DNA from: a bacterium
GTDB lineage: Bacteria; Actinomycetota; Acidimicrobiia; Spongiisociales; JAHEDJ01
Direction of reading: 5' to 3'
DNA length: 33,860 bases
NCBI GenBank assembly: GCA_024641325.1
Contig: JAHEDJ010000012.1
Coordinates: 1-33,860 of the forward strand
The stretch's first letter is position 1; each line of letters begins with the position of its first letter. Shown here in pieces: positions 1-7,313 of the stretch. Position numbers and translations under genes: made by a program. A model generated the notes under the pieces. That model worked only from the letters and a program-made list of their open reading frames with translations. It had not been told where the DNA came from and made no database searches.

Positions 1-1296
1 GGAATCATACCCGCTTCCGGGCGTCTCGAACCCGGTCTCCACCCGGATCCGATCGATTCTGAGCTTATCCATGCGATCGACGGTGAACCGGGTGCGTTCC
101 AGTTCCACCGTCGAGCCCTCAATTGGGATGTCGCCGGACAAGAACAGGAACAGCCCCCCTATGGTCGCGTACGGGCCGGAAGGCAGCTCCACGGAGATGA
201 CGTCGGCGAGATCCTCCACGGGCATCCGACCATCGGTCAGCCATGTCTTGCGGTCGATTGGAACGGCTGCGGGTATACCCGGGTCGTATTCGTCCTGGAG
301 TTCCCCTACCAACTCCGCCACCAGATCCTTGATCGTCACGATGCCGTCCACGCCCCCGTGTTCGTCGAGTACTACCGCGAATCCAAGGCGACGGAGGCGC
401 ATCTGCTGGAACACATCGAGGACAGGAGCGCTGTCCGGCACGTAGTGCGGCTCGCGAAGAAGGCGGATCAGCCTATGAGGGGGCAGGTTGTCGGCAGATC
501 TCAGTAGATCTTTGGCATAGAAGATGCCGAGGATCTGATCGAGGTTTCCGTCATCGTCGATGACCGGATAGCGCGAATGTCCCGTTCGCACTACAGCGGA
601 TCGGATGCCTTCCGCCGTGAGCGGAGTCGAGAGGGGGACGATGTCGACTCTCGGGGTCATGACGTCCCTAACCGGGCGATCCGAAAGGCTGAAAACCGAA
701 TCGATGATCTCGCGTTCGGCCGTATCGATCTCGCCGGCCGCCTCTCCGAGCTTGGCCATTGCTTTGATGTCCTCGTCGGTGATGGGGCTCACCCGGACAT
801 CGGTAGCCCCGAAGAGACGAAGAATCGCTCGACCGATTCCCACGAATATCCGGGTAATGGGTGAAATCGTGCGGGTCAGAAGCCAGATAGGGCGTGCCAC
901 CGCGAGGGCAAACTGATCCGGGTAGCGGGCCGCGAGAGTCTTCGGTGTGATTTCTCCAACGATGAGGATCAAGGCGGTGAATAGAAGCGTCGATGCCCAC
1001 GGTCCCCATGCGACTCCCGTTTCCTCACCAAAGTTGGAGGCAATCAGCTGGATTGCGAGCGCCGTTGCCACCGACGCGCCGAGAATGTTGACGAAGTTGT
1101 TGGCGACCAGCAATGTGCCGAGGGTCCGCTCGGGATCGCTCGTCAAGCGCGCGAGAAATCGTCCGCTTCTACTTCCATCGTCGAGTTGATGCACTCGCTC
1201 ACGAGGAATCGCGATCAGAGCCGTCTCCGAACCGGAAAGGAATCCGGAGGCGGTCACACACAGCGCCAGGACGGACAGCAGGATGATCGTGGACAT
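1..1296 (-). CDS. CNNM/CorC (HlyC) family transporter-associated protein, C-terminus cut by window edge
   Basis: The reading frame runs from an ATG at 1296 to base 1 without a stop, so 432 residues are visible and the C-terminus lies outside. The order is an N-terminal DUF21 membrane domain (hydrophobic start, SGSETAL near residue 18, GEITPKTLA near residue 113), two CBS motifs (about residues 210-330, with VMTPR and LDEHGGVDGIVT) and the start of a CorC_HlyC domain (ATIGGLFLFLSGDIP). The family is linked to Mg2+/Co2+ homeostasis or efflux in the cytoplasmic membrane; the substrate cannot be read from the sequence. The start lies 33 nt after the receiver gene on the same strand, so the two are probably co-transcribed. 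The family call is firm and the ion specificity is unknown. Confidence 0.9.
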   Translation of the reverse strand, partial: MSTIILLSVLALCVTASGFLSGSETALIAIPRERVHQLDDGSRSGRFLARLTSDPERTLGTLLVANNFVNILGASVATALAIQLIASNFGEETGVAWGPWASTLLFTALILIVGEITPKTLAARYPDQFALAVARPIWLLTRTISPITRIFVGIGRAILRLFGATDVRVSPITDEDIKAMAKLGEAAGEIDTAEREIIDSVFSLSDRPVRDVMTPRVDIVPLSTPLTAEGIRSAVVRTGHSRYPVIDDDGNLDQILGIFYAKDLLRSADNLPPHRLIRLLREPHYVPDSAPVLDVFQQMRLRRLGFAVVLDEHGGVDGIVTIKDLVAELVGELQDEYDPGIPAAVPIDRKTWLTDGRMPVEDLADVISVELPSGPYATIGGLFLFLSGDIPIEGSTVELERTRFTVDRMDKLRIDRIRVETGFETPGSGYDS

Positions 1297-1329
1297 GGCG
1301 TCACACCGGGGTCGAGCCCCGATCGACCG

Positions 1330-1710
1330 TCAGCGGACGGCCCCGACGCCCTGCACCCGGTCCAGCGTGGCCCGGAGATCCTGAGCTGTGATGGGTTTCG
1401 TCAGCCAGGCGTGAGCAGAGGCTCTCTTCGCTAGGAACGCGTCGGCGGCCCGATCAAGCAGGAGAACGATAGGTATGTCGGTGAGATGCGATTCGTACTC
1501 GGTCTCACGAACGGCCCTGGCGACTGCCATGCCGCCCATGCTCCCGATCTGCATGTCGATGATGATCACATCCGGTTCGAAGTCGAGCACTTCGTCCACG
1601 GCGATGCGCGGATCGGTGACCTCGCGCACTTCGATTTCTGAATCGCTGAGAGCGGCGGCTACCTGATTCTGAACCCAGGATGCATCCGCTACGAGCAGCA
1701 CTTTTGACAT
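1330..1710 (-). CDS. Stand-alone response-regulator receiver domain, partly degenerate
   Basis: This 126-residue protein is a single receiver (CheY-like) domain with no output domain. The putative phospho-acceptor Asp52 (IIIDMQ) and the conserved Lys105 (LTKPI) are present. The usual acidic pair is reduced to one residue (VADAS, Asp9), and the switch Thr/Ser after the fourth strand is Leu (PIVLLL). Phosphorylation may therefore be weak or the domain may act as a binding module. A longer frame reaches 1866, but the ATG at 1710 begins exactly at the receiver fold and has a TAACCT box 7 nt upstream with no Shine-Dalgarno sequence, suggesting a leaderless transcript. It is followed by the CNNM gene. 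No histidine kinase is in the window. Confidence 0.85.
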   Translation of the reverse strand: MSKVLLVADASWVQNQVAAALSDSEIEVREVTDPRIAVDEVLDFEPDVIIIDMQIGSMGGMAVARAVRETEYESHLTDIPIVLLLDRAADAFLAKRASAHAWLTKPITAQDLRATLDRVQGVGAVR

Positions 1711-1717
1711 AGCTGGG

Positions 1718-1723
1718 AGGTTA
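1718..1723 (-). promoter_or_regulatory. -10-like box for the receiver gene (leaderless start)
   Basis: TAACCT on the minus strand, 7 nt before the ATG at 1710. The same hexamer at the same distance precedes glcD. No clear -35 element is seen. Confidence 0.45.
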
Positions 1724-1763
1724 GCCGCGCCGGGGGCCTCGGCGTAGTTGAGCAGTCCACATC

Positions 1764-1862
1764 TGATTGGGCGCGATTGGCGATTCGAGACCGACGAATT
1801 GCGAATCGCGAATTGCGAGTCCGATGCGGACCGGGTATCAGCTGGCGGGTACCGGGTACCAT
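1764..1862. repeat. Intergenic repeat cluster R1 (GATTGGC / GAATTGCGA / GGGTACC words)
   Basis: The 158-bp divergent gap between the receiver gene and nfeD holds short iterated words: GCGATTGGCGATTCGAG, then GAATTGCGAATCGCGAATT, then CGGGTATC and GCGGGTACCGGGTACC. The GATTGGC word recurs at 3.2 kb and 11.3 kb, and the GCGGGTACC word recurs at 19476. The last repeat word forms part of the -10-like box of nfeD. Confidence 0.5.
1857..1862 (+). promoter_or_regulatory. -10-like box for nfeD (leaderless start)
   Basis: TACCAT lies 6 nt before the ATG at 1869, with no Shine-Dalgarno sequence. Its first bases come from the GGGTACC repeat word. Confidence 0.45.
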
Positions 1863-1868
1863 CCACGC

Positions 1869-3131
1869 ATGCTTCGTCGTCTCTCAGCCATTTCCGTGTT
1901 GCTCGTAGCGCTCGTCGCCCTACCCGCGCTTGCCAATGAGGACGAGGCGCCCGTCGACATCATCGAAGTCAAGGGGCCTCTCGACGGACTCGGCATCGAA
2001 TACGTCATGGACGAGATAGCGGCCTCTGCCGCAGACGGAGCGCTCGCCGTGATCATTCAGGTCGACTCACCGGGGGCGGTGTCGGACAAGATCGATGAGC
2101 TGATCGAACTCATCAACGCTGCCCCTCTTCCCATCGCCACCTGGGTAGGGCCGGCGCCTGCCCGCGCATATGGGGGCGCACTGCAGATGGTTCTGGCCGC
2201 GCCCGTGAGGTTGGCCGCGGTCGGATCTGAGATCGGTTATCTCAGCCCCCGAGTAGCCGGAAGGAACGCTGGCATAGAGATCCACACCGGGATCGGAATC
2301 GAGGACATCGAGTTGTTATCCGATGTCATGGAGGTCACGGCACCTGTGCCCGGCATCATCGACGCCACTCCTCCGTCCGATCGGCAGGCGGTGGCAGCAC
2401 TCGACGGGGTCGGCTTCGTGGTAGCCGGCAAAACGATCGTGCTCTCCACGATTCAGGACGTGGAAGTTGACGGCGAAACGATGAGTACCACCGCTCCGGT
2501 GCGCTTCAGGCAGCCGGGCGTCCTGACCCGCACCGCTCGTACGGCCCTGGCGCCGGAGGCCGCCTTCTTCTTCCTCATCGCCGGCCTCACCGTGGCCGCT
2601 TTCGAGTTCTACGCGATCGGCCCTGGTTTGGCCGCCGCCGTGGCCACCGCCTCACTGCTCATGGCCGGATACGGCCTGGTCAGCTTGCCTCTTCGCTGGT
2701 GGGGACTCCTGCTCGTCCCGGCCGGGATGTGGTTGTTCACCGTCGATTACCAACGTGGGCGATTCCGAGCTTCGAGTGCCCTCGGCGGGATTGCACTCCT
2801 CGCCGGAGGTCTGACCTTCACCAATGGTGGTTCGCAGATAACCGCCAACTTCTGGGGTGTCCTATTCGCCGTCATGGGGGTTTGGCTGTTCTATCAGTTC
2901 GCTATGCCCACAGTCGCTCGAGCCCGATTCTCAACGCCAACCATCGGTAGGGAGTACCTGATCGGCCGATCGGGCAGAGCGCTCACCGGGTTTGCGCCTG
3001 AGGGAAAAGTCGAGGTCGACGGCGCCCACTGGACGGCCACCGCGCATCGCGAGGCCGGGATATCCGAGGGCGACGAGGTTGTCGTCGCCGGCATTGATGG
3101 GTTGTTTCTCGAGGTGGAGAGGAAGCAGTAG
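1869..3131 (+). CDS. NfeD-family membrane protein with a ClpP-like domain lacking the catalytic serine
   Basis: This 420-residue protein has a signal sequence (about 1-22), a ClpP-class domain (about 28-215), four to five membrane segments (about 235-350) and a C-terminal NfeD OB-fold (from TIGREYLIGRSG to the end). Full-length NfeD proteins are membrane-bound serine proteases that cleave membrane-protein C-termini and work with stomatins. The strand VIIQVDSPGA matches the family. The segment usually carrying the catalytic serine in an ASAG context reads ARAYGGAL here, and an ungapped comparison from memory puts Gly102 at the serine position. The domain is probably not proteolytic. I chose the ATG at 1869 over an upstream in-frame start at 1767 because it opens the signal peptide and has a TANNNT box 6 nt upstream. 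No stomatin gene is adjacent. Confidence 0.88.
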   Translation: MLRRLSAISVLLVALVALPALANEDEAPVDIIEVKGPLDGLGIEYVMDEIAASAADGALAVIIQVDSPGAVSDKIDELIELINAAPLPIATWVGPAPARAYGGALQMVLAAPVRLAAVGSEIGYLSPRVAGRNAGIEIHTGIGIEDIELLSDVMEVTAPVPGIIDATPPSDRQAVAALDGVGFVVAGKTIVLSTIQDVEVDGETMSTTAPVRFRQPGVLTRTARTALAPEAAFFFLIAGLTVAAFEFYAIGPGLAAAVATASLLMAGYGLVSLPLRWWGLLLVPAGMWLFTVDYQRGRFRASSALGGIALLAGGLTFTNGGSQITANFWGVLFAVMGVWLFYQFAMPTVARARFSTPTIGREYLIGRSGRALTGFAPEGKVEVDGAHWTATAHREAGISEGDEVVVAGIDGLFLEVERKQ

Positions 3132-3390
3132 GGCCGGAGCCAGAGGCCAGAGGCCAGAGGCCATAGGCCGTAAGCCGTAGGCCATAGGCCGTGAGCGATT
3201 GGCAATTGGCGATTGGCTCCCGGTTGAAGCCGTGGTCAGGAGCCAGAGGCTATAGGCCAGAGGCTTTAGGCCAGAGGCTTTAGGCCAGAGGCCGGGTCAC
3301 TGCCTACTGCCTACTGCCTACTGCATCTAGGCAACAGGGTGCCAATTGCCAATTGCCAATTGCCTTCTGCCCTCTGCCTTCTGCCTACGC
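3132..3390. repeat. Modular intergenic repeat cluster R2
   Basis: The 366-bp gap before whiB is almost wholly repeats. In order: AGGCC-type units (CCAGAGGCC, CCATAGGCC) at 3135-3190; GATTGGC/AATTGGC units at 3195-3217; GGCTCCCGGTTGAAGCC at 3215-3231; more AGGCC units at 3241-3293; about 3.6 copies of the heptamer TACTGCC at 3299-3324; a conserved element at 3323-3350 ending GGGTGCCAATTGCC; and CTGCCTTCTGCC units to about 3387. The AATTGGC words on the left are the reverse complement of the GCCAATT words on the right, so the cluster can fold on itself. The same modules occur at 11.2-11.6 kb in the same order. No gene is seen. Confidence 0.8.
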
Positions 3391-3497
3391 CGAGACCGCG
3401 AAAATCTCCCGTGCTCCTGCCATTTATTTCCTGGCCACATCAATGACCCGCTGGTAGGTTGACTCCCCGAACCCCGGTCTGGAGGAAGGAGCTGGAG

Positions 3498-3740
3498 GTG
3501 AGCGACTGGCAGTCCGCCGCTCTCTGTAGAGGCAACCATTCGCATCTGTTCTTCCCGCCCAGCACGTTTGAGCGCAAAGACGAACGTGAAAGGCGAGAAA
3601 TCAGAGCGAAAGCTATCTGTCAGGTCTGTCCGGTGATGAGCGATTGTCTCGACTATGCAGTCCGCATTCGCGAGCCGTACGGAATTTGGGGAGGACTCAC
3701 CGAACCGGATCGACGGTCGGTAGCCGTTCAATCGGCCTGA
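3498..3740 (+). CDS. WhiB-family iron-sulfur transcriptional regulator
   Basis: This 80-residue protein has the four WhiB cysteines: Cys10, then Cys41-x2-Cys44-x5-Cys50, which bind a 4Fe-4S cluster. After them comes the G-[IV]-W-G-G turn (YGIWGGLTE) and a basic tail (PDRR). WhiB proteins are actinobacterial redox- or NO-sensitive regulators, often acting through the principal sigma factor. The frame is open from a TTG at 3459, but the GTG at 3498 has AGGAG 6 nt upstream (3487-3491) and opens with the typical xDWxxxAxC start, so I place the start there. Its 3' end overlaps the 3' end of selB by 13 bp on the opposite strand. Which Wbl subclass it belongs to cannot be told. Confidence 0.93.
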   Translation: MSDWQSAALCRGNHSHLFFPPSTFERKDERERREIRAKAICQVCPVMSDCLDYAVRIREPYGIWGGLTEPDRRSVAVQSA

Positions 3741-5530
3741 ACCGTCCGGACATCACCGTCCCGCTCCGTGACGCCGTTGGCGTCCATCCATTCGAGGAGC
3801 GGGACGGCGTATTTCCTGGACAACCCGAAGTGGTCGCGGAACTCGGCGACGGTGAAGGGTGTCGGCATCGTCTTTGTGCGCTCGATGAGACCCTCGATTT
3901 GTTCCGGTAAATAGACCAGTTCGGGCCCGATCCTGACAATCCGCGCATCTCGGAGTAGCGCGTGCAAGAGATCGGGGTCTATTGACAGTTCCTTGATGCG
4001 AGGCACAGCCAACCCTGCCATCCGAAGCTGGTCTCGAACCGATTCCCAGTCCGCCTCTCGCTCCGCATCGAGTCCCCCTGCAAAGTCCGCCGTTGCCACT
4101 GTTGCACCGTCGTCGCGCAGTTCGTCGCTGGAAGCGATCAATGCCTCGAGGAAGTCGAGATCGACGTCAATGCCGCTGGCGAGACTGGCCTTCTGTATGC
4201 CCGGTCGCAGCGGATTCTCACTCTGAAAGGAACGCACGGCCGCCACGGCCCGGGCGGTGGTCTGGTGGGCATGTTGGCGCGCCATGGCCCGGCCCTTCAC
4301 GATCACGGCATCGGTGGGTCTCCCGCCTCCCGAGTGGGCAGCCAATCGCGCAAGATCCTCCGTCTTCCTGGTGCCGAGCAAGGCATCGGCGATCGAGTCT
4401 GCCCCTTCGTCGAGCGCCGCACGCAAACCGCTCAGTGATTTCAGAGTTTCGCCGCGGCGCGGGCTCGGGGCAGGGTCTAGAACCCGGCCGCCTCCCACGA
4501 CGGACCGACGTCCGGTTTCTCGCAGAATGAACCTGTCTCCGGCCACCACGGGAATCCGGGCGGGGAGCTTGAGCAATGCCGCCCCGGACCCGGAGAGCTC
4601 GGCATCCTCAACGAGGCGCAGGGTCACCGGCCATGAACCAGATCCGAGGTGCAGGTGGTAAGCACCGCGGTTGGTCAGCGGATCCTCCACATATCGCGCC
4701 GTCCGGACGTCCACCAGCAGCAGGTCACTGGGTGCCCACTGGCCCGGCAGACCGAGCATCGACCCGCGCTGCACTTCCTGCCGCTCGAGCCCTGCGAGGT
4801 TCATTGCACAGCGCGTGGAGGGCGCAACGCTTTCGAGTTCTTGTTCATGCGACTGGAGCCCCCGGATCCGAACTTCGTGGTTTCCCGGCCAGAGCTCGAG
4901 CCGATCTCCGACCCGGACGGACCCGTCGGTCAGCGTTCCCGTGACGACGGTTCCCGCCCCGGAGATGGTGAAGGCGCGATCGATCCAGAGTCTCGAACGC
5001 CCGTTGGGCAAAGATTCACGTCCGGCGCTATCTACCGCCTTCACCAGGTGCTCCAGCAAGGACTCGTGTCCTGCGCGTGTCGGGGCTGCGACCGGGATGA
5101 GCGGGGCGTCGGCGAATACCGTTCCGGCGAGATGCTCTTCGACTTCGAGAACGGCCAGTTCGAGCAGGTCCTCATCGACCCGGTCCGTCTTTGTTACGGC
5201 TACTACGCCGTGGCGCACGCCGAGGAGGTCGAGCACTGCCAGATGCTCCTCGGATTGCGGCATCCATCCCTCGTCCGCAGCGACGACGAGCAGCGCAACA
5301 TCGATAGCCTCCGTTCCGGCCAGCATGTTCTTGATGAAGCGCTCATGCCCCGGTACGTCGACGAAAGAGACCTCTGTTCCATCCGGGAGGGTGGTCCACG
5401 CAAACCCGAGATCGATGGTCAGGCCGCGCCGCTTCTCTTCGTCCCAGCGGTCCGGGTCGCGGCCGGTCAATCCTTCAACCAGGGTCGACTTGCCGTGGTC
5501 GACATGTCCGGCGGTGCCGATTACCGGCAT
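3728..5530 (-). CDS. selB: Selenocysteine-specific translation elongation factor SelB
   Basis: This 600-residue GTPase delivers selenocysteyl-tRNA to in-frame UGA codons by binding a SECIS hairpin. The G domain has G1 GHVDHGKS (8-15), the Thr of RGLTID (G2), DVPGH (58-62) and TKTD (113-116) in place of NKxD. EF-Tu-like domains 2-3 follow (for example TISGAGTVVTGTL). The C-terminus has SelB winged-helix repeats ending in FGLSRKYAVPLLEWMDANGVTERDGD, the part expected to bind SECIS RNA. The ATG lies inside the last codons of selA (10-nt overlap), so the two are translationally coupled. Its 3' end runs 13 bp into the convergent whiB. This indicates a selenoprotein-making organism, but no selenoprotein gene, selC or selD is visible here. 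Confidence 0.95.
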   Translation of the reverse strand: MPVIGTAGHVDHGKSTLVEGLTGRDPDRWDEEKRRGLTIDLGFAWTTLPDGTEVSFVDVPGHERFIKNMLAGTEAIDVALLVVAADEGWMPQSEEHLAVLDLLGVRHGVVAVTKTDRVDEDLLELAVLEVEEHLAGTVFADAPLIPVAAPTRAGHESLLEHLVKAVDSAGRESLPNGRSRLWIDRAFTISGAGTVVTGTLTDGSVRVGDRLELWPGNHEVRIRGLQSHEQELESVAPSTRCAMNLAGLERQEVQRGSMLGLPGQWAPSDLLLVDVRTARYVEDPLTNRGAYHLHLGSGSWPVTLRLVEDAELSGSGAALLKLPARIPVVAGDRFILRETGRRSVVGGGRVLDPAPSPRRGETLKSLSGLRAALDEGADSIADALLGTRKTEDLARLAAHSGGGRPTDAVIVKGRAMARQHAHQTTARAVAAVRSFQSENPLRPGIQKASLASGIDVDLDFLEALIASSDELRDDGATVATADFAGGLDAEREADWESVRDQLRMAGLAVPRIKELSIDPDLLHALLRDARIVRIGPELVYLPEQIEGLIERTKTMPTPFTVAEFRDHFGLSRKYAVPLLEWMDANGVTERDGDVRTVQAD

Positions 5531-6852
5531 GCAGCAGCCAGCGCGTCGGCGAGGGCATCATCGTCGGATACCGGGACGGCGCGAACGTCGATGATCAGTT
5601 GACCGGCGTCCCTTCGTGCCACAACCGGCGTTTCCGAAGCGAGCAACCGATCCCATACCGCGTCGGTATTGATATCGGTGATTGCCAACACGGGTGTGGC
5701 CAACTCGGCTCCAGGGACCGATCCCGCTCCTGGAACCGAACTACCCGCACGAATATCTCCACCGGCGACCGTGCGGAGTCGGCCGAGTCGGATCTCCAGG
5801 TCTTCATAGCTGTGCGCGGCCATCTGCCAGAACGGAATCTCCGAGCCGCGCCCGTCTGCGTACAGCTCCAGTGTTGCGGCCAGTGCCGCCAGGTTGGCAC
5901 CATCGATTCGCAACGCCCGGGCGATCGGGTGCGTCGCCATCCGCTCGATCAGTTCACCGCGCCCCACGACGATTCCGGCCTGCGGGCCACCAAGCAGTTT
6001 GTCGCCGGAGAAACTGACGATGCCGGCGCCTGCGGTGAGCGCTTGCCGCACGCCGGGCTCATCCTTGAGCCATCCGGGAGGTGGGCCTTCGAGCCAGGGA
6101 ACGTTGTCATCCAGCAACCCTGAACCGATATCGAATGCGACGGGAACACCGTGCTCCCGTCCGACCTCGACGAGATCCGGCAGTGAGGTGTCCTCGGAGA
6201 AACCCATAACGCGGTAGTTCGACGGATGCACCTTGAGGAGAAGCGTTGTGTCGTCCGTCATGGCCCTCTCGTAATCAGAGCGGCGGGTGCGGTTGGTCGT
6301 ACCGACCTCGACCATGCGGGCATGGCTCGCGGCCATCAGTTCGGGCAACCGGTAGGAGCCGCCGATCTCTATCAGCTCTCCCCGGGATACGGGGACCCGG
6401 CCGTCGCCTCCGATGGCGGCCAGGGCAAGCAGCAAGGCGCCGGCGTTGTTGCCAACGACCATTGCTGCTTCCGCGCCGGTCAGGACGCGGAGGAGGGTTT
6501 GCACATATGCGCCCCGCCCACCGCGTCGACCCGTCGAGAGATCGAACTCGAGGTTGCCGTATCCGGTGGCTGCTTGACGAGCAGCCTCTGCTGCGGCTGC
6601 TGAAAGTGGAGCCCTTCCCAGATTCGTGTGCAGCAGGACGCCCGTGGCGTTCAGCACCTTGCGCGGTCGAGAGTTCTCGAGTCTCGACAGCTTGTCCTCG
6701 GCAATGGAGCGCGCCTCGACCTCTTCGCCTGCCGAGAGCCGTTCACGGGCCTCATCGATCGACCGACGCGCGATCTCGGTGACCAGGGTCGCCGGCAGCG
6801 GCGAGCCGATCTCGCGAACCAGCGCATCAACGGAAGGGAGGTGCCGCAGCAT
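5521..6852 (-). CDS. selA: L-seryl-tRNA(Sec) selenium transferase SelA
   Basis: This 443-residue PLP enzyme converts seryl-tRNA(Sec) to selenocysteyl-tRNA(Sec) using selenophosphate. It starts with the family opening LRHLPSVDALV and contains RKVLNATGVLLHTNLGRAPLS and the PLP-lysine segment SFSGDKLLGGPQAGI (Lys285). The length is close to that of the E. coli enzyme. An upstream in-frame ATG at 6870 would add six residues. I chose 6852 because TAGGCT lies 7 nt before it, the spacing seen at several other starts in this window, and because the family start aligns there. It overlaps selB by 10 nt. The divergent fxsA begins only 35 bp away, so the two promoters must be nearly superimposed. Confidence 0.94.
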   Translation of the reverse strand: MLRHLPSVDALVREIGSPLPATLVTEIARRSIDEARERLSAGEEVEARSIAEDKLSRLENSRPRKVLNATGVLLHTNLGRAPLSAAAAEAARQAATGYGNLEFDLSTGRRGGRGAYVQTLLRVLTGAEAAMVVGNNAGALLLALAAIGGDGRVPVSRGELIEIGGSYRLPELMAASHARMVEVGTTNRTRRSDYERAMTDDTTLLLKVHPSNYRVMGFSEDTSLPDLVEVGREHGVPVAFDIGSGLLDDNVPWLEGPPPGWLKDEPGVRQALTAGAGIVSFSGDKLLGGPQAGIVVGRGELIERMATHPIARALRIDGANLAALAATLELYADGRGSEIPFWQMAAHSYEDLEIRLGRLRTVAGGDIRAGSSVPGAGSVPGAELATPVLAITDINTDAVWDRLLASETPVVARRDAGQLIIDVRAVPVSDDDALADALAAACR

Positions 6853-6859
6853 GATGAAT

Positions 6860-6865
6860 AGCCTA
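6860..6865 (-). promoter_or_regulatory. -10-like box for selA
   Basis: TAGGCT on the minus strand, 7 nt before the ATG at 6852. It is 10 bp from the oppositely oriented -10-like box of fxsA. The -35 region would fall across or beyond the fxsA start. Confidence 0.45.
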
Positions 6866-6875
6866 GACATGCCCG

Positions 6876-6881
6876 TATTCT
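6876..6881 (+). promoter_or_regulatory. -10-like box for fxsA
   Basis: TATTCT lies 6 nt before the ATG at 6888, with no Shine-Dalgarno sequence. Its -35 region would overlap the selA start codon. Confidence 0.45.
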
Positions 6882-6887
6882 GTCGAC

Positions 6888-7250
6888 ATGCTGGTTTTGG
6901 CCTTCATCGCAGTACCCATTGCGGAACTCTTCGTCCTTGTGGCAGTCGAGGACCGTATCGGTTTCGGCACGACCCTGGCCGCCATACTCCTCACTGCGGT
7001 AGTCGGAGCTTCGCTTTTGCGCAGGCAAGGTGGAGCAACGATGTCGGCCATCCGGGGACAAATCTCGTCGGGACAGTTCCCCGGGAGGGACCTGGCACAC
7101 GGGGGCATCCTCCTGTTTGCAGGTGGACTTCTCCTCACTCCAGGGTTTCTCACCGACGCGGTCGGCTTCGCGCTGTTGGTTCCCGCGATACGGGAAATAG
7201 TGAGAATCCGGCTCGCCAAGTTCTTCCGAAACCGCACCATCATCCTGTGA
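6888..7250 (+). CDS. fxsA: FxsA family membrane protein
   Basis: This 120-residue protein has a short hydrophobic N-terminus (AFIAVPIAELFVLVAV), a second hydrophobic stretch followed by the family signature TAVVGASLLRRQG, and a hydrophobic stretch with LLLTPGFLTDAVGFALLVPAIR. These are the hallmarks of FxsA, a small cytoplasmic-membrane protein whose E. coli member lessens phage-T7 exclusion when overproduced; its normal role is unknown. The ATG has a TATTCT box 6 nt upstream and looks leaderless. It is divergent from selA and followed 63 bp later by an MBL-fold gene on the same strand. Confidence 0.9.
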   Translation: MLVLAFIAVPIAELFVLVAVEDRIGFGTTLAAILLTAVVGASLLRRQGGATMSAIRGQISSGQFPGRDLAHGGILLFAGGLLLTPGFLTDAVGFALLVPAIREIVRIRLAKFFRNRTIIL

Positions 7251-7313
7251 TCGACTTGAGCTGGGCCGAGAACGCGCGAAACTGTTCGTAATTCTCCCGA
7301 TTTTCGAGGACCA

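Noticed and set aside
3132-3497. A tRNA-Sec or other tRNA gene near selA-selB
   Set aside because: I looked for a cloverleaf with a T-loop GTTCGA-type sequence in the gaps around 3.1-3.5, 9.3-9.6 and 11.2-11.6 kb and found only repeats and hairpins.
4649-5602. Two overlapping frames of over 300 codons opposite selB
   Set aside because: selB has all GTPase and winged-helix motifs on the other strand; these frames are by-products of its codon bias.
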